Positions 26,728-37,192 of a stretch of 64,000 bases of DNA are shown piece by piece. The notes under the pieces were generated by a model. That model was not told where the DNA came from. It worked only from the letters and a program-made list of their open reading frames with translations, and did not search any database. The first letter of the stretch is position 1; each line of letters opens with the position of its first letter. The stretch is taken from NCBI GenBank assembly GCA_002170535.1, contig NHDW01000009.1, positions 7,021 to 71,020 of the forward strand, given 5' to 3'. A program made the translations under genes and the position numbers. Source of the stretch: Methylococcaceae bacterium TMED69 (lineage in GTDB: Bacteria > Pseudomonadota > Gammaproteobacteria > Ga0077536).

Positions 26728-27102
26728 CTATAGCGCCTTCAACTCAATCTTGTTATTCTCAATATCGTAAAAATATAGAGAAGTTCCAAAACCTGATGCC
26801 CCATATCTTTGTTCTGGTTCCTCGTAACGAACACCGCACTTTTTAAAGTGCTCTATTATATCGCAACAGTCAAACGGCGAGACGCGCAAACAAAAATGGT
26901 CGATATTTTTTCTAGTCTTGTCTTTTGAATCTGCGGAGCTAAGTTCAAGTAGATCAATTAGTATTGAGCCTAGCTTAAGTTGAGTCATCGCGGGAATACT
27001 TCGCTCAACTGAAAAACCAAGAACGTTACAATAAAAATCTACCATCTCCACTCTCGATTTCGCTTTTATAACAATATGGTCTATTGTCGCCTTATCAAAC
27101 AT
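26728..27102 (-). CDS. VOC-family (glyoxalase-like) protein
   Basis: From the ATG at 27102 this is a 124-residue vicinal-oxygen-chelate protein with the two beta-alpha-beta-beta-beta modules: DHIVIKAKSRVEMVDFYCNVLGF at the start and a second module starting NIDHFCLRVSPFD and ending FYDIENNKIEL. Metal ligands are likely His9, the second-module His and the final Glu. A longer frame to 27261 exists but its hydrophobic extension is only the complement of the MFS gene. It overlaps the MFS stop by 8 bases and closes the seven-gene minus-strand unit. Function could be a dioxygenase, epimerase or lyase. Confidence 0.85.
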   Translation of the reverse strand: MFDKATIDHIVIKAKSRVEMVDFYCNVLGFSVERSIPAMTQLKLGSILIDLLELSSADSKDKTRKNIDHFCLRVSPFDCCDIIEHFKKCGVRYEEPEQRYGASGFGTSLYFYDIENNKIELKAL

Positions 27103-28309
27103 TATCTGTAATCCTTTCAGTATCCGTATTTTTTTCGACTCCGAAAAAGACAAAAATTGCACCAAAACCGCAAGCAATACCAACAATAAGTATGCCAGCA
27201 TTAAAAGGAAATAAGGCAAGAGATAAGCTCGCAAGAATAGGTCCAAGAGAAGAGCCACCATCAGTCAGCAATCTCCAGATACCAAGAAATTCGCCTTTAT
27301 TATTTGAAGGCGCATTATCAGTTCCAAGCATCATGGTAATCCCAGTAGATAACCCATTTGCTATCCCGAGTACGATAGCTGCGAGACACAGGAGAAAATA
27401 AGTATCTGCAAAAGCTAAGGAAATTAATCCAAAGACAAACAACAAAGAGCTTGGGATCGCCCCCGCCCTACGCCCAAATCGCCCCATTATCACTCCAGCC
27501 GGATAAAATAAAACGAGGTCGATTGCGGCAGATAGTGAAACTATAAATCCTATGGAAGTTACACTCAAACCAATATGATCACCAACTAAAGGGATAAGCA
27601 CGATTCTAGCAGCCCTCATTAACATAAATATAACTGAGGCAAGGCCGGCAGTTAGAAAAACCTTACTATTGTCAACAGCCACCCTAACGTAAGAAGTATA
27701 AAAATTTGCTTTCACTCTATTTTTATCATCGCTTATTTTTGTAGAAACGATATAAAACGCTACCAATAAGAAAAGGGAGCCAATTAGAAACGTTTTTTCG
27801 AAGCCAATAGCTTGAGCAAATATTCCCCCAATAATTGGGCCTATTAGAGCAGTCAATCTCAAGCCTCCTGCTAACATCGCAATAACCCTGCCCCTAAGAT
27901 CAAAATTATACTTATCTGATATATATAGCATGCGTCCGACTAAAAATAGTGCGCTTATGAAACCATGCACTAAAGCTAAAGACAAAAATACGAAAGGTGA
28001 ATCAGCAAAGCTATATAGAATGAATAGGCTAAACAACAAGAAAGAAGCAACAGACATTGCCATTTTGCTTCCTATTCGTGAAACGAGAAATCCAGCTGGT
28101 ATATCAAACAACATCATTCCGAACCCTTTGAGTCCAAGAACTGCCGCTGCTTGAGAAGTAGAGCCCCCTGCATCAAGAACTGCCAAAGGCAATATCAGAA
28201 AGGACGAGTAAGTTACGGTACCTATGAGTAAGAGCGGAAAGTATATTGAGATAAAGGGTTCTTTATGTTCCTGAAAGCCATCCTTGAAAATTTTACTAAA
28301 ATTCACCAA
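27095..28309 (-). CDS. MFS transporter
   Basis: A 404-residue major facilitator protein with about 12 membrane segments. The loop between segments 2 and 3 has LVSRIGSKMAMS, a variant of the MFS signature, and the corresponding loop in the second half has GVIMGRFGRRAGAIP. The profile is that of small-molecule or drug efflux carriers, but uptake of an organic acid is equally possible beside an acyl-CoA synthetase. It lies 29 bases after the acyl-CoA synthetase gene and overlaps the VOC gene. Confidence 0.88.
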   Translation of the reverse strand: MVNFSKIFKDGFQEHKEPFISIYFPLLLIGTVTYSSFLILPLAVLDAGGSTSQAAAVLGLKGFGMMLFDIPAGFLVSRIGSKMAMSVASFLLFSLFILYSFADSPFVFLSLALVHGFISALFLVGRMLYISDKYNFDLRGRVIAMLAGGLRLTALIGPIIGGIFAQAIGFEKTFLIGSLFLLVAFYIVSTKISDDKNRVKANFYTSYVRVAVDNSKVFLTAGLASVIFMLMRAARIVLIPLVGDHIGLSVTSIGFIVSLSAAIDLVLFYPAGVIMGRFGRRAGAIPSSLLFVFGLISLAFADTYFLLCLAAIVLGIANGLSTGITMMLGTDNAPSNNKGEFLGIWRLLTDGGSSLGPILASLSLALFPFNAGILIVGIACGFGAIFVFFGVEKNTDTERITDNV

Positions 28310-28338
28310 CTTAGAACAGCCAAAAATACATTTCCGAT

Positions 28339-29937
28339 TTAACCACCCTCTCTCTCTCTTAACTCAATTCTTCGTATTTTGCCACTTACCGTTTTTGGAA
28401 GGGATTTAACAAATTCTATTTTCCTTGGATACTTGTATGGGGCAGTGATCGTTTTCACATGCTCTTGAAGGATCTTCTTCATCTCTTCATTTGGAGTATA
28501 TTCGTCTCCTAAGATTACAAACGCCTTAACAACCGCGCCTCTCGTTTCATCTGGACTGCTTACCACGGCCGATTCAATTACTGCAGGATGTTTGAGCAAT
28601 GCGCTCTCCACTTCAAAAGGACCAATTCGATAACCAGCTGACAAAATAACATCATCAGCCCGACTGACAAACCAGAAAAAACCGTCTTCGTCCACCATCC
28701 CTCGATCACCAGTAATATACCATTCCTTAACAAAACACCGTGCATATCTGTCTCTATCTTTGTAGTAATCGACAAAAAGACCCGGAGCGCCTGTTGAAGG
28801 ATTCTTAATAGCAATATCACCTTCTTCATTAAAACCTAACTTTTCCCCGTCGCCCCCAATTATAGCCATCTCAAAATCTGGCATGGGTTTCCCCATCGAG
28901 CCAAGACGAATCTCACCATGAGGTAAGTTACCGCATATCAAAACTGTTTCGGTTTGCCCGTAGCCATCTCTAATCGTCAACCCAGTAGATTCTTTCCAGC
29001 TTTCTATAACTTCAGGATTTAATGGTTCACCCGCACCCACACAATGACGCAAATGCCGTGAACTAAAATCAGTTAGATCTTGTTGAATCAGCATTCGATA
29101 AACAGTCGGCGCACCACACATAGTAGAAATAGGGTACCTCTTTAATGTTTTTATCGTTTCTTCTGGTGTAAAAACAGGATTGTTTGAAATGAACAAGGCA
29201 GCGCCTTGGTTCCAGGGACCAAAGTAACTCGAATAAGCTGCCTTCGCCCAACCATTATCACTTATATTCCAATGTAGATCTTCTGGTCTCAAGTCAAGCC
29301 AATATTTCCCAGTAATTTGGTGGGCGTAACCATAACCGTGATTATGAATCGTCATTTTAGGATAACCAGTCGTCCCCGACGTAAAATAGCACAATGCTCT
29401 GTCGGAATATTTTGTCTTACGTTTTTGGAACAATGGATCTTCCTGAGCGATTATTGAATCATAGTGTTGCCATTTCTTTTTTTTGCTGCCAATCTTTATT
29501 TTTATTTTTAGCGTTGGGCACTCCTCAGCTACCTGATCTACTTTTTGCGCATTTTCATCATCAGTAACAATACATGTTGCCCCGGCCGCTTTGACTCGAT
29601 AAGCGATGTCTTCTTTTGATAATTGAGTAGTCCCCGGTGAACAAACAGCACCCATACGCAGACAAGCTGTCAGAACTATCCACCATTGGATTTCTCTTCC
29701 CATGATCAAAAGAACAATATCGTCCTTTTTGCACCCCAGTTTAGCTAGAGCATTTGCAAACTGTTGAGATTGTTGTGAAATATCTTTAAAAGTTAATTTG
29801 ATTTCTTTATAGCCATCTGTCCATAACATCGCAACCTTATTTTTTTCTTCGCTCGCCCATAAATCTATTACGTCCGTTGCAAAATTATAATATAAGGAAG
29901 GTGGCCATTTTAATTTTTCAAATGTATTTCCGCTCAT
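28339..29937 (-). CDS. AMP-dependent acyl-CoA synthetase
   Basis: A 532-residue ANL-superfamily enzyme that activates a carboxylic acid with ATP and CoA. Motifs in order are YFTSGTTGYPKM (P-loop-like, near 190), DGYGQTE near 325, EWYITGDRG near 410, and the C-terminal GKIRRIELRERE with the catalytic lysine after VSGK. It resembles the medium-chain/ACSM-type acyl-CoA synthetases (acetyl-CoA synthetases are longer). It sits 12 bases downstream of the acyl-CoA dehydrogenase, so acid activation and first oxidation are encoded together. The chain length accepted is not visible. Confidence 0.92.
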   Translation of the reverse strand: MSGNTFEKLKWPPSLYYNFATDVIDLWASEEKNKVAMLWTDGYKEIKLTFKDISQQSQQFANALAKLGCKKDDIVLLIMGREIQWWIVLTACLRMGAVCSPGTTQLSKEDIAYRVKAAGATCIVTDDENAQKVDQVAEECPTLKIKIKIGSKKKKWQHYDSIIAQEDPLFQKRKTKYSDRALCYFTSGTTGYPKMTIHNHGYGYAHQITGKYWLDLRPEDLHWNISDNGWAKAAYSSYFGPWNQGAALFISNNPVFTPEETIKTLKRYPISTMCGAPTVYRMLIQQDLTDFSSRHLRHCVGAGEPLNPEVIESWKESTGLTIRDGYGQTETVLICGNLPHGEIRLGSMGKPMPDFEMAIIGGDGEKLGFNEEGDIAIKNPSTGAPGLFVDYYKDRDRYARCFVKEWYITGDRGMVDEDGFFWFVSRADDVILSAGYRIGPFEVESALLKHPAVIESAVVSSPDETRGAVVKAFVILGDEYTPNEEMKKILQEHVKTITAPYKYPRKIEFVKSLPKTVSGKIRRIELREREGG

Positions 29938-29949
29938 TTCGGGCTCCTA

Positions 29950-31749
29950 TTAAAACCAATCCCTTTCCATCTCCACAAAAGAGGAATCAAATCGCGCAAT
30001 AAACTCTAATCTCTCTCTTGCTTTTGGCAAATCGTGATTAAAATAAAATTTAATCGTACTTTTCTTTCCCAAGTAAAACGAATTCGTATCTTCCTCTCTC
30101 AACTTCTCAAAAACTACAATACCTTGTTTAAGCCACATCCAGCCTATCAAAATTAGCCCAAAAGCATCCAAAAAAATACCTGCGCTCGATAACGCCAAGT
30201 AGTCGCTTGAGCTTTTTCTTTTAAGTTTTATTGACTCAACTACCGACTCTAATTGCCTAATTGATGCTTCAAGTTCGTCTCCAAAAATTTTGAGATCCTT
30301 ATCCTCTTTTGCTTTAAAAATAGTTTCCCTAATCAAAGTTAGAAGATAAATAAAAGATCTTCCTTGATTAATAAAAAGCTTTCTGCCGATCAGATCTAAA
30401 GCCTGTATCCCATGGGTGCCTTCGTGTATGGGGTTTAATCTATTATCTCTATAGAATCGCTCTAGTGGGAAATCTCTCGTATAACCGTATCCGCCCAGCA
30501 CCTGAATTGCATGCTTATTAGCCTCAAGACAATATTCCGAAGGCCAAGACTTCGCCACAGGGGTAAGAAGCTCCAACAACAAATTTATTTCCTCCTTAGA
30601 AGAGACATCGGTTTCTACTAAATACCTATCGTATAAAAAGGCACAATATAGTGTTAGGGCAAGACTGCCTTCAACAGCAAGCTTTTGCATCATTAATAAT
30701 CTTTTTATATCTGGATGCTCGATTATACTTACTTGGTTTAATTCTGACTTTGGTGCACCAAGTCTGCGTCCTTGGATCCTATCCTTGGCATAAGACAAAG
30801 AATGCAAGTATCCAGTATAACCTAGGGCCGTTGCATGCATGCCAACACCAATTCGTGCTTCATTCATCATGTGAAACATATACAACAAACCTTGATTTGG
30901 TTCACCTATCAAATAGCCGTAACAATCAGAATTTTCACCGTAATTTAAAACAGTATTTGTTGTCCCATGCCAACCCATTTTATGATTAAGACCCACTACT
31001 TGGATATCATTTTTTTTCGAAAAATTACCTTTATGATCCTCTCGATATTTTGGAACTAAAAATAAAGATATACCAGCGATTCCAGACGGAGCACCTTCAA
31101 GTCTAGCAAGGACCATATGAACTATATTATCAGACAAATCATGCTCACCACCGGAGATCCACATTTTGGTTCCGCTAATTAAGTAATGTTCAGATTTTGT
31201 TGGTTTAGCAAGAACTTTAATATCAGCTAGAGAGGAGCCAGCTTGAGGTTCAGAAAGATTCATAGTTCCAAAAAATCGACCCTCTATCATGGGGCCTAAA
31301 AATCTATTCTTTAAACTGTCTGTTCCATACTTAGCGAGAAGATTAGCAGCAGCCGTAGTTAAAAAACTATAAGCGATGGCACTAACGTTGGCAGCTGCAA
31401 GAAAAGCACCAGCCGCTTGAGCAATAACAAATGGAAGCTGCATTCCTCCAAATGCCATGTCCGCTGACATTTTTGTAAAACCGAGCTCTTTGTATTCATC
31501 TAAGGTATTTTTTAATTCTGGAATTGTTACGACTTTATTATCCTTAAGATAAGGCTCGTTCTGATCAAGAGGTCTGGCTAATGGATAAAATTTTTGCTCA
31601 GCGAAATCCTTCGCTAACTCTATAACCGCCTTAAATGTTTCACGATCATGATGCGAATATCGTTCATTTTTCACTAACTCTTGCACACAGAAAACTTCAT
31701 AAAGAAGAAACTCAACATCTCTTGTTTTTAATTGTAACTCGTCTTTCAT
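29950..31749 (-). CDS. Acyl-CoA dehydrogenase (long form with C-terminal extension)
   Basis: A 599-residue flavoprotein that introduces a trans-2 double bond into acyl-CoA and passes electrons to ETF. It has the FAD/substrate blocks MNLSEPQAGSSLADI and TKMWISGGEHD, then QVLGGYGYTRDFP, and the catalytic base Glu443 in IHEGTHGIQ. The first ~60 residues and the last ~130 (Acyl-CoA_dh_C-like region) are the extensions seen in the ~590-residue bacterial FadE-like group. It starts 23 bases after a small unknown gene and ends 12 bases before the acyl-CoA synthetase, within the acyl-chain catabolic unit. Confidence 0.93.
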   Translation of the reverse strand: MKDELQLKTRDVEFLLYEVFCVQELVKNERYSHHDRETFKAVIELAKDFAEQKFYPLARPLDQNEPYLKDNKVVTIPELKNTLDEYKELGFTKMSADMAFGGMQLPFVIAQAAGAFLAAANVSAIAYSFLTTAAANLLAKYGTDSLKNRFLGPMIEGRFFGTMNLSEPQAGSSLADIKVLAKPTKSEHYLISGTKMWISGGEHDLSDNIVHMVLARLEGAPSGIAGISLFLVPKYREDHKGNFSKKNDIQVVGLNHKMGWHGTTNTVLNYGENSDCYGYLIGEPNQGLLYMFHMMNEARIGVGMHATALGYTGYLHSLSYAKDRIQGRRLGAPKSELNQVSIIEHPDIKRLLMMQKLAVEGSLALTLYCAFLYDRYLVETDVSSKEEINLLLELLTPVAKSWPSEYCLEANKHAIQVLGGYGYTRDFPLERFYRDNRLNPIHEGTHGIQALDLIGRKLFINQGRSFIYLLTLIRETIFKAKEDKDLKIFGDELEASIRQLESVVESIKLKRKSSSDYLALSSAGIFLDAFGLILIGWMWLKQGIVVFEKLREEDTNSFYLGKKSTIKFYFNHDLPKARERLEFIARFDSSFVEMERDWF

Positions 31750-31772
31750 GTGTTTTATCGCAACTTATTTTT

Positions 31773-32237
31773 TCATTCATCTAATTTTTTAATTTGGAAC
31801 CTTTCCAAGTTGTATCGAGGCTCAGCCGTTGCCACCGATTCAATTAAATTTACTCCAGCTTCTAATAGTGAAAGATGTGAAATATCAAAATTTACAGGCT
31901 CATCTACTTTTGGTTCGATTAAAAGTGCTCCAGCCTCGGCAAGTTTTGCGTCAATGGCTTTTATTGCTTCATGATGTGCCATAGAAGCAGGTTCCTCATC
32001 GATTTTTTCCTGGCTAGCTATTGTTACACTAGCACCTCTCTCCGCCATAGCGGCCTCATACTTTTGGGCTTGCTCTAGAGTAAGGTCTTTTTTTAATACA
32101 ACACTAGAATCAACAAATATTTTTTTTCTCAACCCTACTGGATCAACCTTAAACAGTTGACCTAATCCTACAGCTACTTGTTCTATTGTCCAACCATCTT
32201 TTAACTCGCCTGAAAATACGATATTAAACTTTTCCAT
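31773..32237 (-). CDS. Small protein with an N-terminal FxIVFSGEL-type domain, function unknown
   Basis: A 154-residue protein without signal or membrane segment. Residues 1-75 (FNIVFSGELKDGWTIEQV, LFKVDPVGLRKKIF, AQKYEAAMAERGASVTI) match a domain that recurs at the N-terminus of many proteobacterial proteins, often fused to membrane domains such as RDD or DUF805; here it stands with only an acidic, low-complexity C-terminal half. No function is established for the domain. It lies between the LLM gene and the acyl-CoA dehydrogenase, 23 bases from the latter, so it belongs to that operon. Confidence 0.75.
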   Translation of the reverse strand: MEKFNIVFSGELKDGWTIEQVAVGLGQLFKVDPVGLRKKIFVDSSVVLKKDLTLEQAQKYEAAMAERGASVTIASQEKIDEEPASMAHHEAIKAIDAKLAEAGALLIEPKVDEPVNFDISHLSLLEAGVNLIESVATAEPRYNLERFQIKKLDE

Positions 32238-32288
32238 ATATTGTATCCCTCAAAAAACGATTACAAATGTCGTATCGTTATTGTATCG

Positions 32289-33326
32289 TTAGTCGCTATT
32301 CACTGCTAATACATTATTAATTTTTGCTGGTAGATCAATAAAAAGACTAGATAAATACTCGCTATCAAGGGAACAATATAATGAGCAGCGGTCCAAAATG
32401 CCCAAATATCTTTCGACGATCCGTTTGGCGATATTTTCAGGATTGTCGATGATTGCAATCTGCTCTAATAGTGCATCAGGAATAAGGTTTCCCATTTTTT
32501 CCATTTCACCTCGTTTAAGAGAAATATTAAGTTTTTTCCCTAACTCATGATAACCATGATATGAGAATAAGCTAGCATAATTGGGTGTTGAGCCGTAAAA
32601 AGCGATTTGCTGGCGGACGATCTCCTCCATCTTAGTTCTGTCCTGATTGGTCGCCCCCGTTATAACAAAAATAGGAGCATACAATTCGAAATATCTAAGC
32701 GGATTTTCCGAAACATTTAAACCTTTCTTGATATTTGGAAGAACCATATCTTTAAGAAACCCTGCCGTGTGCATTGGATGCACGTGAAATCCGTCTGCAA
32801 CCCTACCGGCCACCTCGCACATAAGAGGATTTACCCCTGCTAGATAAATAGGGATATGAGAACATCGATTTGGCCCAGGGTTAAAAAAATCAGTCAATAA
32901 ACTGAATTTATAAAATTCCCCATTAAAATTTGGTGGGCTGCCATTCTGAAAACTGTCCCATATGGCTCTTAAGCAATTTACATATTCTTCTATCTTGGCT
33001 GCCGGTTTTTCGAATTTCGTTGAGTATCGTCTCTCAACATGCGCTTTGACCTGTGTACCTAACCCAAGTTTAAATCGGCCTTCGGATAACCGCTGTAGAT
33101 CCCAAGAAGTCTGTGCTAACGCAAACGGGGAGCGAGCAAATGCGACTGTAATATTTGTACCCAAATCCACTGACCGTGCTGCATCAAGAGCAAGGGATAA
33201 CGGCAGAAATGGATCATTTTGCGCCTCAAAAGTCCACAACCCATTGTAACCTAACCCTTCTAATTGACGGGCTTTATCTTGGATTTTTGAAGGACTAGCG
33301 GATTTTAATAAAGCATCAATTTTCAT
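32289..33326 (-). CDS. LLM-class (F420-dependent-type) oxidoreductase, TIGR03617-like
   Basis: A 345-residue luciferase-like enzyme, paralogous and equal in length to the one at 22733. It starts MKIDALLKSASPSKI, then LEGLGYNGLWTFEAQNDPF, LGTNITVAFARSPFALAQTSWDLQ, GRFKLGLGTQVKAHVERRY and IPIYLAGVNPLMCEVAGRVADG. Family members often use F420 and act on acyl or lipid-like substrates in mycobacteria; here its position upstream of acyl-CoA dehydrogenase and synthetase genes suggests oxidation of an organic acid precursor. It follows a HAD gene by 28 bases. Confidence 0.86.
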   Translation of the reverse strand: MKIDALLKSASPSKIQDKARQLEGLGYNGLWTFEAQNDPFLPLSLALDAARSVDLGTNITVAFARSPFALAQTSWDLQRLSEGRFKLGLGTQVKAHVERRYSTKFEKPAAKIEEYVNCLRAIWDSFQNGSPPNFNGEFYKFSLLTDFFNPGPNRCSHIPIYLAGVNPLMCEVAGRVADGFHVHPMHTAGFLKDMVLPNIKKGLNVSENPLRYFELYAPIFVITGATNQDRTKMEEIVRQQIAFYGSTPNYASLFSYHGYHELGKKLNISLKRGEMEKMGNLIPDALLEQIAIIDNPENIAKRIVERYLGILDRCSLYCSLDSEYLSSLFIDLPAKINNVLAVNSD

Positions 33327-33354
33327 ATTTTTTACTTTGTAACTTAATCAATAT

Positions 33355-34005
33355 CTAACTTTCGAATGCTTCTGGAAAAATATTTCTGAGCTCATTAATC
33401 AACTGATCTTTACTCAGAACTTTGATTGTTCTAACCCCTAGGTTTCTGGCGGGCTTTAAATTAATTCCCAAATCATCGAAATAAACTATCTCGCTTGGAC
33501 TCAATCCTATTTTTTTTATTGCTAACTGGTAGATTCTAGCGTCGGGTTTTCGAATCCCAAGCTTGCTGGATTCCAATACATGATCGAAACATTTCATTAC
33601 ACTTTTTAATTTAACATGGTAGTCATCACGGTATAATTCGATTGATAAAGATGGCTTATTTATGTTGTTAGTCAGACATAATTGAAAAACGCCAATAGCT
33701 TTTAACTTCTGAATAATCAAAACCACCTCATCACGGATATCACAATTTATTAAAGGTAATACATCAGCCCCCCTGATTGGCTGCCCCAAGTTTCTTGATT
33801 CCTCCAAGAACATATCATCGAACACAACATTATCGATTTCTCCTTTTTCCAATAGAGCCCAAGCGTTACAATCCGAATTTTGCGAATTAACCGTTCTAAT
33901 AAATCCTTCGGGAAGGTTTTGACGAATTTCAAACTCCTTAAAGTTATCAAAAGGAGACTTTGTTACAACTCCCCCAAAATCCCATATTATGGCCCTTTTG
34001 TTCAT
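33355..34005 (-). CDS. HAD-superfamily hydrolase (epoxide-hydrolase-N-like phosphatase type)
   Basis: A 216-residue HAD-IA protein. Motif I is IIWDFGGVV with nucleophile Asp9; the second Asp of the DxD pattern is Gly, as in the YihX/epoxide-hydrolase-N branch. Motif II is CLTNN near residue 110, motif III is the Lys in SSKLGIRKPDARIY, and motif IV is VYFDDLGINLKPA near 170. These residues predict a working phosphatase or dehalogenase on a small metabolite. It is the first gene of the minus-strand unit that ends with the VOC gene, divergent from the alpha-hydroxy-acid dehydrogenase. Confidence 0.86.
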   Translation of the reverse strand: MNKRAIIWDFGGVVTKSPFDNFKEFEIRQNLPEGFIRTVNSQNSDCNAWALLEKGEIDNVVFDDMFLEESRNLGQPIRGADVLPLINCDIRDEVVLIIQKLKAIGVFQLCLTNNINKPSLSIELYRDDYHVKLKSVMKCFDHVLESSKLGIRKPDARIYQLAIKKIGLSPSEIVYFDDLGINLKPARNLGVRTIKVLSKDQLINELRNIFPEAFES

Positions 34006-34116
34006 ACCTTAGCTATCACTCCTTATTTTTTAATCTTATAATTATTGGATGTTAAATTTTATCCAGTGTAGAGTAGGAATGGCGTTTATTGCAAACTCAT
34101 TATAGAACCATAATAT

Positions 34117-35277
34117 ATGTTCAGAAACCTAGACAATTGTAGAAACATTAAAGACTTTCAGCTTCTGGCCAAAAAACGATTACCAAGAGCTATTTTCCAC
34201 TACATAGATGGTGCCGCTGAAGATGAAACCACGTATCGTAGAAATACTCTCGCTTTTGAGGAAGTTGATCTCGTGCCAAATGTGCTACAAGATGTCTCAA
34301 ATATCGATATATCCACAACTGTTATGGGTCAAAAGCTTGGAATGCCACTGTTCTGCTCTCCGACAGCCTTACAAAGACTGTTTCATTTTCAGGGAGAAGA
34401 AGCTGTTGCTAAAGCAGCAAGTAATTTCAACACTATGTTTGGGGTTTCGTCTTTAACTACAACTACTCTAGATAAAATAAAATCTCTACCCGATTGCCCC
34501 AAAATTTTCCAATTTTATTACCATAAAGATAAAGGACTTAATCGAGCGATGATTGAATCTGCAAAAGAGGCCAATTTTGACGTTCTTGCCTTGACAGTAG
34601 ACACCATTACTGGCGGTAATCGCGAGAGGGATCTCAAAACCGGTTTCACCTCACCCCCGCGATTAACACCGAAAACATTATTAAGCTTTCTTACTCACCC
34701 AAATTGGACTATTAACTATTTAACACATGAGAAATTCAGGCTTCCACTTATGGAAAACTTTGTAAAAGAGGGTTCTAAAATATCAATTACCGTAGGAGAA
34801 TATTTTTCAACAATGCTTGACCAATCATTAAACTGGGATAAAGCATTAGAGCTACGCGAACTGTGGGGCGGACACTTTTGTTTGAAAGGAATTATGAGTC
34901 CCAGAGACGCAAAAAATGCGGTCTCAATTGGAGCTTCTGGCATCATGGTATCGAATCACGGAGGACGACAATTAGATGGAGCCCGCTCTCCGTTCGACCA
35001 AATAAGTGAGATTGCCAATGCGGTAGGTGATGATCTCGACGTAATTTTAGATGGTGGTATTCGACGGGGAAGCCACGTCTTAAAAGCTTTGGCATCTGGA
35101 GCAAAAGCTTGCTCTGGAGGAAGAATGTATCTTTATGCTCTAGCAGCTGGAGGACAAAAAGGCGTACAAAAAGCTTTGGGTATCATGCGCGAAGAAATAA
35201 TTCGCGATATGAAATTGATGGGAGTTTCCTCGATCAATGAAATAAATGGCTCAATGCTCCGAAGAAGAATTAATTGA
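34117..35277 (+). CDS. FMN-dependent alpha-hydroxy-acid dehydrogenase/oxidase (LldD-like)
   Basis: A 386-residue FMN TIM barrel oxidising L-2-hydroxy acids such as lactate or glycolate to 2-oxo acids. It shows FHYIDGAAEDETTYRRN near 30-45, FQFYYHKDKGL, LTVDTITGGNRERDL, FCLKGIMSPRDA with the FMN lysine, the catalytic His281 in VSNHGGRQLDGA, and DGGIRRGSHVLKALASGA. Length and motifs suit the membrane-associated LldD group, where electrons go to the quinone pool, but an oxidase cannot be excluded. It stands alone between divergent HAD and convergent pdxH genes. Confidence 0.92.
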   Translation: MFRNLDNCRNIKDFQLLAKKRLPRAIFHYIDGAAEDETTYRRNTLAFEEVDLVPNVLQDVSNIDISTTVMGQKLGMPLFCSPTALQRLFHFQGEEAVAKAASNFNTMFGVSSLTTTTLDKIKSLPDCPKIFQFYYHKDKGLNRAMIESAKEANFDVLALTVDTITGGNRERDLKTGFTSPPRLTPKTLLSFLTHPNWTINYLTHEKFRLPLMENFVKEGSKISITVGEYFSTMLDQSLNWDKALELRELWGGHFCLKGIMSPRDAKNAVSIGASGIMVSNHGGRQLDGARSPFDQISEIANAVGDDLDVILDGGIRRGSHVLKALASGAKACSGGRMYLYALAAGGQKGVQKALGIMREEIIRDMKLMGVSSINEINGSMLRRRIN

Positions 35278-35280
35278 TAA

Positions 35281-37192
<1,912 letters not shown>

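Noticed and set aside
27103-27261. Hydrophobic N-terminal extension of the VOC protein
   Set aside because: The extension is only the MFS gene read in another frame; the VOC fold begins at the ATG at 27102.
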